Source of the DNA: a virus
Length of the DNA stretch: 27,104 bases
Virus record (IMG/VR): IMGVR_UViG_3300046507_000543
Location: 1-27,104 of that record
Direction: 5' to 3' (one strand)
Shown one piece after another: positions 6,242-15,500 of the stretch. The position numbers and the translations under genes are program-made. The notes below the pieces were generated by a model, which saw only the letters and a program-made list of their open reading frames with translations, was not told the DNA's origin and searched no databases. Every line of letters begins with the position of its first letter. Positions within the stretch are counted from its first letter, which is position 1.

Positions 6242-6258
6242 CAGGAAGGTGCGCGTAG

Positions 6259-6474
6259 TCAGTTCGCAGGGTCTGTAACTACATCCGGCACGGGCTCGGC
6301 CGTAATGATTACCTCGGCGCTGTAGGCACTGATCAGCTGCGCCGTGCGGACCACGGCCTGCGGCTGTCCGGTGACAATGGCGCGCGCCTGGACGTCCGCC
6401 TCTTCGGCCGTGGCGAAGACTTCGTGATGGATCGGGTCGAAGTTGTTGCTGGTGTTGATGACGATAAAGGACAT
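6259..6474 (-). CDS. Small hypothetical phage protein (71 aa)
   Basis: The start at 6474 (MSFIVINTSNNFDPIHHEVF) is chosen because CGGAGA lies about 7 bases upstream; an in-frame ATG at 6504 sits in a terminator hairpin and is unlikely. The protein alternates short strands with an Ala/Glu helix (EEADVQARAIVTG) and ends in an acidic tail. No membrane segment is present, so it is not the missing holin. It is flanked by terminator hairpins on both sides, like an independent cassette. Family not recognised. Confidence 0.6.
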   Translation of the reverse strand: MSFIVINTSNNFDPIHHEVFATAEEADVQARAIVTGQPQAVVRTAQLISAYSAEVIITAEPVPDVVTDPAN

Positions 6475-6501
6475 GGTGAATCTCCGGTTGCAGATTTTGG
6501 G

Positions 6502-6528
6502 CAAAAATAAACCCGCTCGATGGCGGGT
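6502..6528 (-). terminator. Intrinsic terminator after the DUF1353 gene
   Basis: On the minus strand, ACCCGC (6528-6523) pairs with GCGGGT (6516-6511) around a short loop, and TTATTTTT follows. It lies between the DUF1353 gene and the 71-residue gene. Confidence 0.7.
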
Positions 6529-6554
6529 GACTGTGTTCTGTGCAGATCAGACCA

Positions 6555-6968
6555 TCAGGGTTGCGGCGGGGAGCTGGTCAGGGTATTGGCCGGCCTGGGA
6601 GCCTTGCTGTATCGCCCAGCGCCACCTATTCGAACACCGCCCCAGAACAGCCAGGCTCGCCAACGCGCCACCCCTTCAGCGCGCAGGGCACGGTAGAAAA
6701 TGGCGTCAGCTTGCTTGCGGCTGACGGTACCGGTTGCGTACAGCCAGTCATGCACTGTTGCTGCATAGTTGCCGTAGCCTGACACCAGCGCGAAGAGCGC
6801 GAACAGGAAGGCATTGTGCAGCACCTTGATACTGGCGAAGTCCGTGGCGAAGCCGGCCGGCACCGTGATGACGCGCTGGTTCTCATCGGCCAGCACCAAC
6901 TCATCAAGGAGAATGTGCGTCCACTTGCCGATCTGCTCAGTTTTCAGGGTGGTGGTGAAACGACTCAT
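6555..6968 (-). CDS. DUF1353 family phage protein
   Basis: A 137-residue protein of the DUF1353 family, which is common near phage tail and lysis genes but of unknown function. Visible hallmarks are ITVPAGFATDFASIK (residues about 34-48), a hydrophobic helix after it, and TVHDWLYATG (about 70-79) followed by ADAIFYRAL. The start at 6968 (MSRF) overlaps the upstream stop by ATGA and has GAGGGGTGG in front; an in-frame ATG at 6977 lacks these features. The C-terminal 20 residues are Pro-rich. The hydrophobic stretch is short, so it is unlikely to be a holin. Confidence 0.85.
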   Translation of the reverse strand: MSRFTTTLKTEQIGKWTHILLDELVLADENQRVITVPAGFATDFASIKVLHNAFLFALFALVSGYGNYAATVHDWLYATGTVSRKQADAIFYRALRAEGVARWRAWLFWGGVRIGGAGRYSKAPRPANTLTSSPPQP

Positions 6969-7483
6969 ACCGGCCACCCCTCATTCAACATGGCGGCAGT
7001 GAAGGTACCATCGCCCACCGCTGCCAGCAGGTCAGCTTCACGATCAAAGCAGCCCTGGACAAAGTCCGCGACCGCCTCTGCCATCACCAATACCTGGGCA
7101 GACGGCAGGTCAACGAAACCTTCCGGGGTTTTCCAGCGCAAGGTGTAGGCCAGGTTGCGCATGGCCTTAATGGCTGAACCATTGATCAAGGTCTTGGCGC
7201 GGTCATCGGTATTGATGGCCATGCCATCAACGGTGATGCCCGCCGTTTCAACTTCATACCGCCGTTCCGCGATGCGCGCCGCTTGCTGTTCTGGCGTCAA
7301 TTGAGCTTGCACGTAAAGGCCGATAGCGCCGTGCGCACCCGAGGTGAGAGATGCATACAGCTCACGACCGAACTCATTGTCATCGTCTGGCGAGGCGGTA
7401 AAAGGAATCCAGCCTAGGGCCTCGTGCTCTACTTCACAATCGACGGTGCCGCGTTGGTTGTAACGAGGATTTTTAATATTCAT
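6965..7483 (-). CDS. Tail fibre assembly-type protein with DUF4376-like region
   Basis: A 172-residue protein whose ATG at 7483 overlaps the stop of the tail fibre gene (TAATG), the usual position for a fibre chaperone. The N-terminal part (NPRYNQRGTVDCEVEHEALG, then WIPFTASPDD) resembles tail fibre assembly proteins, which often carry a segment on expected surface or sequence context. The C-terminal part (about 100-170: YTLRWKTPEGFVDLPSAQVL and an amphipathic helix with CFDREADLLAAV) resembles DUF4376. An ATG at 7564 would make it overlap the fibre by 82 bases and is rejected. It probably folds or trimerises the fibre at 7483-8415. Confidence 0.75.
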   Translation of the reverse strand: MNIKNPRYNQRGTVDCEVEHEALGWIPFTASPDDDNEFGRELYASLTSGAHGAIGLYVQAQLTPEQQAARIAERRYEVETAGITVDGMAINTDDRAKTLINGSAIKAMRNLAYTLRWKTPEGFVDLPSAQVLVMAEAVADFVQGCFDREADLLAAVGDGTFTAAMLNEGWPV

Positions 7484-8415
7484 TACGAAACCCTCATAAA
7501 CAACGTTGCTTGATTGTTTGCGGCGGCGCTCATGGCCCTCCAAGCACCTGTAGGCGCACCCCAAGCAGAGTTAGCGGTATCACTAAAACTTAGGCTTGAG
7601 CCAGCCACTACTGCTCCACTGGCCACGACGGCGCCCGTTAAGTTTCTAAGGAAGGAATAACTACCCACTTGATTGAAGGCAACGGATGAAGCCAAGTTAT
7701 TGGTGGTGATAACTTCATCCCAGACACTCCACGCATTCGTAACGTAGATTCGTTCAAACTTCCGTCGCGACCCCCAATATGTCAGTGTTTGGTAAATCAC
7801 TACTGTAGATAGATTCTTTACCTCCAACAGTGCATCACCAACAATTGGCATGTTTCCTGAGCCACTCAGTATGTAGTACAAGCCAGAAGGTCTTACACCA
7901 TTTGCATCGGAAATGGTTTGTAATGTAGTGCCCGTCATTCCCCAGCCAAATGCTCCGGGCATTAACAGAGCCCCTGCTGTAGCGTCATGCGTCGATGTTT
8001 GCACTGCGCGAGTGGAGCCATTGCCTAGCCCGAGCCCCGCTCTCGCGCTCGCCGCATCGGTGCCACCCGTCCCGCCCTTGGTAAGAGGCAAGATGTCGAA
8101 GTTGCCGGTGGTCCCCAGGGCGGCCATCTTGCTGCCGAACTGGTTCACCAATGCCCGCAGAGTATCGGCCGAGTCTTTGACGTAGCCCTGCATCGGTGCC
8201 AGCGCATAGACGCCCGCTGCGGTGGTCGCCCCCTGATAGTTCGGCGAGATTGCCAGGGCCGTGTCGCTGGCAATATTGGTGATTTCATACCAGCCCCCAT
8301 CCGGGCCGCGGAAGGCATCACCGACACGGGCATTGGCAATAAACGCGGTGCCCGCGCCAATGACGGAATTGGAATTTTGGGTGACAGAGACTGATCCCGA
8401 TTTATACCAGGGCAA
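7483..8415 (-). CDS. Tail fibre protein (receptor-binding candidate)
   Basis: A 310-residue fibre starting at TTG 8415, with GGAG about 8 bases upstream. The N-terminal 75 residues (WYKSGSVSVTQNSNSVIG, then AFRGPDGGWYEI) are the conserved attachment-type domain seen at the start of many Pseudomonas and lambdoid fibres. Residues 108-131 carry the fibre repeat motif LPLTKGGTGGTDAASARAGL. The middle (about 135-240) is rich in Gly, Thr and Tyr and resembles a beta-structured shaft or pyocin-knob fold (YYILSGSGNMPIVGDALLEV). The C-terminal 65 residues probably form the receptor-binding tip. It is coupled to its assembly partner by TAATG. Confidence 0.85.
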   Translation of the reverse strand: MPWYKSGSVSVTQNSNSVIGAGTAFIANARVGDAFRGPDGGWYEITNIASDTALAISPNYQGATTAAGVYALAPMQGYVKDSADTLRALVNQFGSKMAALGTTGNFDILPLTKGGTGGTDAASARAGLGLGNGSTRAVQTSTHDATAGALLMPGAFGWGMTGTTLQTISDANGVRPSGLYYILSGSGNMPIVGDALLEVKNLSTVVIYQTLTYWGSRRKFERIYVTNAWSVWDEVITTNNLASSVAFNQVGSYSFLRNLTGAVVASGAVVAGSSLSFSDTANSAWGAPTGAWRAMSAAANNQATLFMRVS

Positions 8416-8486
8416 TTGAATATCTCCAGAAAGTGTTCAGGCCAGTAATTTGGCGCAGAGGAATGCCGGCGTTTATCGCCTAGTAG

Positions 8487-9176
8487 TTAAGTGCCAGGGA
8501 GTCGAGCAAAGATCGCGGCGGGCTGACCGTTATCCGTCCATGGCCCCGCTCCCAAAGCCACGACATACGTCTGCAGCCTGTTTTCTGAGTAGTTAAATCT
8601 GACGCCTAAGTTGAGCCACCCGGCGTTCTGCGGTCTAAGTACGCCACGTGAAAATGGGTTAATCATGAAGTATTCATCAGACGCAAGCGCGGCTACCAGT
8701 TCATTTCTGTAATAGAACTGAGAGCCAATCGTCATCGGAACACTCCCTTGATAACTCCAAGAATGGTTGGCTTTGGTGACGATAACGGGAACGGCACCTG
8801 AGTCGTAACAGAGCGAACCGTCTGCTGCCCACAACCGCAGGCCGTAGGCGCTCTTAGCCAGTGATGCGAACACCGCAGCAAACCACTTACCCAAAGGCCG
8901 CCAAGTTACGTTAGCCGCCTGTATGTTGAAGCCTGTCCAATTACCAGGACCACCATCGATTGTTGTTTGCCAGTAAATATCATTCGGTCTAGACGGGTCA
9001 TTCCTTATAAAAATACACGGAGGCTCGCTCGTCGTAATGGGTGACGGGAACGTGACTCTAGCGTAGTGGTCGCCAGTGGCCTGATATGTTCCATTGTAAA
9101 GTGCGCACAGCCTTGGAGTTTCAGAGTCAATCTGGACATAATTACTCCCATTGATTGCCATTAGCCCAAAGCTCAA
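8487..9176 (-). CDS. Tail-tip associated hypothetical protein with two YGL-type modules
   Basis: A 229-residue protein. The N-terminal motif MSFGLMAINGSNYVQIDSE and an internal motif AYGLRLWAADGSLCYDSG (residues about 109-126) are variants of one module. The latter closely resembles the start of the neighbouring protein at 9173-9502 (AYGLRTWSANGTPELDTD). Small virion proteins starting YGL-x-hydrophobic-x-x-x-G occur beside J in many Pseudomonas siphophages, and a role in the tail tip or fibre network is inferred. Its ATG overlaps the upstream stop by ATGA. No enzyme motif is seen. Confidence 0.7.
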   Translation of the reverse strand: MSFGLMAINGSNYVQIDSETPRLCALYNGTYQATGDHYARVTFPSPITTSEPPCIFIRNDPSRPNDIYWQTTIDGGPGNWTGFNIQAANVTWRPLGKWFAAVFASLAKSAYGLRLWAADGSLCYDSGAVPVIVTKANHSWSYQGSVPMTIGSQFYYRNELVAALASDEYFMINPFSRGVLRPQNAGWLNLGVRFNYSENRLQTYVVALGAGPWTDNGQPAAIFARLPGT

Positions 9177-9502
9177 TTTTTATACCTCATCACTAGAAGT
9201 CGGAACTGAATAGCCGAACCAATGGATGCGCTTGGCTCGGAAGGGTTGCGCGATCTAATCGTTACAACCCCTTCTGCCACTGACTCATAAGGCATGGCGT
9301 TCAAACTGTTTTCCGCCGAAGCGGCTTGTGTTGGAAGAATAGCAGCAGCGCAGGTAGATGGACTAAACCCCGCAATGGGGATTGTTAGAACCTGATTCAC
9401 CGCCAACTGATACAGTCCATTGTGAATAACTTGATACGTGAAGTTGTCTGTGTCGAGCTCAGGAGTGCCATTGGCACTCCAAGTCCTCAGTCCATATGCC
9501 AT
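9173..9502 (-). CDS. Small tail-tip hypothetical protein with YGL-type module
   Basis: A 109-residue protein starting MAYGLRTWSANGTPELD, three bases after the J stop. Its module is repeated inside the next gene (8487-9176). The rest is beta-rich, with Thr/Ser-rich strands and no membrane segment. The position directly after J and the coupling by ATGA to the next gene suggest a tail-tip accessory protein. The function is inferred from context only. Confidence 0.7.
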   Translation of the reverse strand: MAYGLRTWSANGTPELDTDNFTYQVIHNGLYQLAVNQVLTIPIAGFSPSTCAAAILPTQAASAENSLNAMPYESVAEGVVTIRSRNPSEPSASIGSAIQFRLLVMRYKN

Positions 9503-9505
9503 TTT

Positions 9506-12500
9506 TTACCCCAGATAGCCAAGCCGGACACGCAACACATTGTTGGCGTCGTAGACCGAGACGTTCTGCGAGTTGATCACCAGCCGCCCCTGTCCCGGGA
9601 CAATGCCGTTGATCTCTAGCGTTCCGTCTTTATAGAGAACCCAGCCTTGCTGGCCGGCGATGTAGTTGGTGGAACTGATGTAGCTGCCGATCTTGGCATT
9701 GGTGATGGTGCCGTCCTGAATGAACGCAGAGTTCATGAAGACCTGGCCGCCCTGCACTGCAAACGGAACCGAAAGGGCACCGCCAGCCATGCTGTTGACG
9801 ACGGCAAACCGATCTGCGGCGACCAGAAACTGGCTTTGCAGTCCAGCACCGGTGTTCTCGATGCCCAACCCGGCGCCCGCGGCAACATACTTGCCGTCGG
9901 CAGTGACCTGCATCTTCACCGACCACATCACGTTGAGCTTTCCGGCGGTGTCGGCATAGGCCGTTGACGTCTGCTGGATGGCAGCCGTGTTTTGCCCTGC
10001 CGTTACAGACAGCTGATCAATCTTCGTCGCCGTCGCAGACTGATTGGTCGCAACCACCTGTTCCAGCTCGGTGATGTTGGCCGTGTTCGCTCCTATCTGG
10101 GCCTCAAAGCCAGCGAGCCGCTGCGCAAAGGCTTCAGTTTCAGAGGTGCGAACCTTGGATTCCGAAGCGATTTCGGCGGTACTGGTCCAGCCTTTCAGCG
10201 CGTCCGCCAGATCGCCTTCCCCGTTGTCGTCTCGCGACGATGCTTGAAGCGCCTGAAACGCTGTGGCCTGGGCGGTGACCTTCCCTTCCGTGGAAGTGAC
10301 CCGCGTATCCAGCGAATTGAGCGCCGTCGCCTGACCGCTGTTGACACCCTCGACATCGCCCACCCGGTTTGTCAGTTGCGTGAGGCTGTTGCCTTGACTG
10401 GTGAGCGTGGTGCCTTGTGAGGTGACGGTGCTGCTCAGCGAGCTGATGGCCGCGCTCAAGGCTTCCGCGTTGCGCTCGTTCGAAGGCGCGTAGGCCGTGG
10501 CGACAGAACCTTCCTGAAACTGGACGTTGTCCACTTCCATCCACATGTCCATGGTCCCGCCGCTGCGGTTGAACATCCGGCCGGCGTAGATGCCGCCGAA
10601 TGCTGCACCTGCCGGAGCCACCCCAGTGAGGACATAGCGGGTGAACGTCGTGGTCAGTGCGACCTCAGCAAGCGTCATCGTGCTGAGCACGGTGCTGCCC
10701 GCAGCGTCGAGGAACTGCACGTAGGTCGCCAAGCGTACCGTTGCAGCCGAGCCTCTGGCCCACACGCTCAAGGTGTACGGCTGACCCGGCGTGACCTTCG
10801 GCCGGGCGGCCTCCAACGAGTTGAAGATCACGTCGGAATACTGCCCGTTGGTGGCGGCCAAGCGAGTGATCCTTAGCGCCTTAGTGCTGGATGGCAGCGC
10901 CGAATCCACAATGGATGGCGTTGGCACGGCGGTACCGCCGACGCTCCAGTTCAGGGGGCGAGTGGTACTGCCCGCTGCCAGCGTCTCGAACGAGGAGTTC
11001 GGCAGCAGGTTGTCGCCGCCAATGGCGTTCAAGCTGTTGGTCAGCGAGGTGATCGAACTGCCCTGACTGCTGATCGTCCCTTCCGCCGCCGTCACTCGAG
11101 TGGTCAGACTACTGACCGCCGAGGCATCGGCCTTGGTCGCGACCTGCGACAGCGCGGAGGCCGCTGCAGCCGCTGCATCGGTGGCCACCTTATCGGTCAC
11201 CGCGACCCACGCCGAGCCGGTCCAGCGCTTCGGCGTGTTCGCCCCGCCGGTGATGTCGATCCACAGGTTCTGCGCCAGCTGATCGGCCGCCGCCGGTGCT
11301 CCGGTTTGCACGATCACCTTGCCCTTACCGCCGGCCAAAGTGTTCGCCGCGTTCGCTGCTGTCTGCGCGGCAGTCACGTTGGTGTTGGTGGTGGTCAGGC
11401 TGTTGTTCAGCGAGGTGATCAACGACGACTGACTGGTGTTCACACCTTCGGCCGCTGCCACCCTGGCATCCAGCGCCGACACGGCAGAGGCGTTAGCCAG
11501 GCTCTGGTCGAAACTGTTACCCGTAACGAACGGCGACGGATCAGTTACGCCGTTGACCACCGGCTCGACCATGATCTGATCCAGCCAAAGCACGCGACCG
11601 GTAACGTTAGAGCGGTTGGTCTGGATACTCAGCTGCGCCTTGTCGCCGCTGAAGCTGCCGGCGTTGGACACGTCCATCACGACCGAATATCGCGCCCAGG
11701 TATCGGTCACAGTCAGCAACGTGGCTGGACCGGTATTGAAGCCCGAGCCTGCCGCGTTCAACACCCGCAGGTAACTGGCAATCTGATGCCCAGCCACGCT
11801 GGCCCGAGCCTTGAACGACACGATGTATTTCTGCGCCTTGAATGACATGTTGCAGCCGGCCGCAGTCAGCGACGGGCCCAACGTAACCGTCGTGTTGGTG
11901 GTGTTCGTGGACTCGACCCGCAAGGCATAGCCGCGCAGGGTCGCCGCGTCCGCCTCTGTAGTCACCGTGAACGACCCTGTAGTGGTCACTGGCGCAGACG
12001 GCCCGAACACCGTGTACTCAGCCGGCAGCAGGTTGACCCCGCTGGCCCCAAGCCCCCCAATCGCCGCCTGAACACTGGTCAACGCAGCACCTTGCGCCGT
12101 CAGGCTGTCGCCCTGTTGACTCACGGTGTTGCTCAATGCCGACACGCTGTCCGCGCTCGCCTTGGTGTTGGCCACCGACAGGGCATTGGCGGCTGCCGTT
12201 GCCGCATCGGTTGCCACCTTGTCGGTCACCGCGACCCACGCCGAGCCGGTCCAGCGCTTCGGCGTGTTCGCCCCGCCGGTGATGTCGATCCACAGGTTTT
12301 GCGCCAGTTGATCGGCCGCCGCCGGTGCGCCGGTTTGCACGATCACCTTGCCCTTACCGCCGGCCAAAGTGTTCGCCGCGTTCGCTGCCGTCTGCGCGGC
12401 AGTCACGTTGGTGTTGGTCGTGGTCAGGCTGTTGTTCAGCGAAGTGAGCGAGGCGCTCTGACTGGTCAGGGTTGTGCCCTGCTGAGTCACGGTGCTGGTC

Positions 12501-15500
12501 AGCGAGCGCAAGGCATCCGACGTGGCCGCCTGATCGGATGCCAGCGCCAGCGTGCTATCTCTCCAGCCCGACACGGCCGACCCGAGTTCCAGCTGGGCGC
12601 GGGTGAATTCCACGAAGCCAGCTGTGACGCCGCCGCCGAAAATGCGGAAGAACGACGTGACCTTCGCGGTGTTGGCTGGCAGGTTCGCAAACAGCAGAGT
12701 GGCGCGCTGGGTAGAGCCGGTGGCCACGATCAGCGACGTGGACGGTACCGACAGCACGTTGCCTGCCGCGTTGTTGGCTTCCAGATAAATCCGAACCTGT
12801 AAGCCTGCAGTCGCGCGGAAGTAAACGGACAGCGCGACAGAGGTACCCGCCTGCACAGCCGGTCTTACCGCAGCGACCGGGATGATCGAGCGGTACAGGT
12901 TGGTGTCGTTCAGCCCGGTTACGTCGATGCGCTGGGCGTTCTCGCTGGCGTTGATCCACGACGGCACCAACGAGTAGACGCCGGTAGAAGCACCAGGCGT
13001 GATCGGTGTGTTGACAGCCCACCCATCCGCCACACCGGTAACGTTGCCCAACTTGACGAACGCTGGGTTGTAGAACAGGTTCTCGCTACCTACATCGCCG
13101 ATGCTGTTGGTCAGGCTGACGATCGAGCTGCCTTGCGAACTAATCAGTCCCTCTGCAGCGGTGACCTGTGTACCCAGGCTGGTGACCGCCGAGGCATCTG
13201 CTTTGGTCACGACCTGCGACAGTGCCGAAGCGGCCGCAGCGGCAGCGTCGGTGGCGATCTTGTCCGTTACGGCGGCCCAGGCACTGCCGGTCCAACGCTT
13301 CGGCGTGTTTGCCCCGCCGGTGGTATCGATCCACAGATTCTGCGCCAACTGATCGGCCGCCGCCGGTGCGCCAGTTTGCACGATCACCTTGCCCTTGCCG
13401 CCGGCCAAGGTGTTCGCCGCGTTCGCCGCGTTTTGCGCGGCAGTCACGTTACCGTTGGTGGTGGTCAGGCTGTTGTTCAACCCGGTGATCGAAGTGCCTT
13501 GGCTGCTGATCGTCCCTTCCGCCGAGGTTACCCGGGTGGTCAAGCTGGTCAGCGCTGCCGCATCGGCCTTGGTGTTGGCCACCGACAAGGCGTTGGCGGC
13601 TGCCGTTGCCGCATCGGTGGCCACCTTGTCGGTCACGGCTGCCCAAGCCGAACCCGTCCAGCGCTTCGGCGTGTTCGCCCCGCCAGTGATATCAATCCAC
13701 AGGTTCTGCGCCAACTGATCGGCCGTCGCCGGCGCAGCGGTCTGCACGATCACCTTGCCCTTGCCGCCGGCCAAAGTGTTCGCCGCGTTCGCCGCGTTTT
13801 GCGCAGCAGTCACGTTACCGTTGGTGGTGGTCAGGCTGTTGTTCAGCCCGGTGATCGAGCTACCCTGGCTGCTGATCGTCCCTTCAGCCGCTGTCACGCG
13901 GCTGTCCAGGCTGTTGACTGCCGAGGCATCGGCCTTGGTGTTGGCCACCGACAAGGCATTGGCTGCCGCTGCCGCCGCATCGGTGGCCACCTTGTCCGTC
14001 ACCGCTGCCCACGCCGAACCCGTCCAGCGCTTCGGCGTGTTCGCCCCGCCGGTGATATCAATCCACAGGTTCTGCGCCAACTGATCGGCCGCCGCCGGCG
14101 CAGCGGTTTGCACGATCACCTTGCCCTTGCCGCCGGCCAAGGTGTTCGCCGCGTTCGCCGCGTTTTGCGCGGCGGTCACGTTACCGTTGGTGGTGGTCAG
14201 GCTGTTGTTCAGGCCGGTGATGGCCGTGCCTTGGCTGGTATTGACCCCCTCGATGCTGGTGATTTTGGTTTCAGTGGTGTTGACCCGAGCAGCCAAACCG
14301 TTCGACTCGGACACTACTTGACCAACATCCACCCAATAGGTCGCATTCGGCGGCGACTTCGCGCCGCTGGCATCCGCCGGTACCGCGATTTTGGCTTGGT
14401 ACAGACGATCACTCAGGCGCGTTGAGGCGCCGGCGGCGTAGGCTTTTTCCTTCTGGTATTCGGCCGACTTCGCGAGTGTGGAGACCTGATCGATTTGCAA
14501 CTGAAGGTCGGTTTGAGTTTCGCTGAACGCCTGCTGCGCTTCGCTCAGCGCGACTTGCCCTTCGTTCACCAGCTCCTGCAGGTGATCCGTGACTTCGCCG
14601 ATTTGCTCGCCCAGCTCATTCACTCGATTGTTGACTGATCCCGGCAGAGTTGATGGGCCGTCAATCAGCTCGATCCGCCCCAGCAGATGCTGGCCGAGGT
14701 GAGAATCCGTTATTTCCCCCTCCAGCGCATCCAGGTAAGCACCGACGTCATTCGACGTTGATGCGGGTACGTACAGAAATGCGCTTTTGCCATAAGCATT
14801 TGACGACCGAACGAAGTAGTAATAGTTGGTGTAGAAGCCGAGTCCGGCATGAGTAAAGGAAAGACCCTGCCCCAGATACACCGCATCATCCGGGTCAGAT
14901 GCTGGAACCGTGCTGAAGAAGTACTCATAAGTCCCGCCATTCAGCCCGCGCAAGGTGTTGGACGGAATCAAGGTGATCGAATCAATCGATGACTGCACCA
15001 CACAGGCTTCAGGAATGGGCGGACCATTCACGCTGACTGAAATAGTCGCCTCGCCCGACCGAGCCATCGGCCCCACCGCCGCCACACTCATCGTGTAGCT
15101 ACCCGAAGGCAAGCCATTGATAGCCCGCTCGGTGGACGTCGCCGGAACATTGTGCGATTGGATCGCGGTCGCACCCTGGCGAACGATGACGATGTATTCC
15201 TTCACAATGCCGGACGGAGGCACCCAGGAGAGGATGCCCTGTGTCACCTCGGCCGATGCATCCTGCGTCCACTTGAGGTTTGTGGGAGAACCCAGGCCAC
15301 CGGTCGGTAGGTTGATAAAGCCGATCGGATTGTAGGGCTGGCCAACTGCATCACTGAAAATGGCCGGCTCATACTGCGCCACCGAGACACTGCAGCCATC
15401 TTTATCACCCATCGACCAATTGGTGACGATGAACTCCCCCAGGATGTTCAGCGACGGCAGGTTGACCCTGATGACCCGACCAGGCCGGCAGTTGTAGCCG

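Noticed and set aside
11177-14216. CRISPR-like or tandem DNA repeat array
   Set aside because: The repeats are in-frame protein modules of 240 bases or more inside J, not short spaced repeats.
13133-14425. Plus-strand 430-codon open frame
   Set aside because: It is antisense to the repeats of J. The Arg/Gly-rich, repetitive translation follows from GC-rich repeat codons; no start signal or family.
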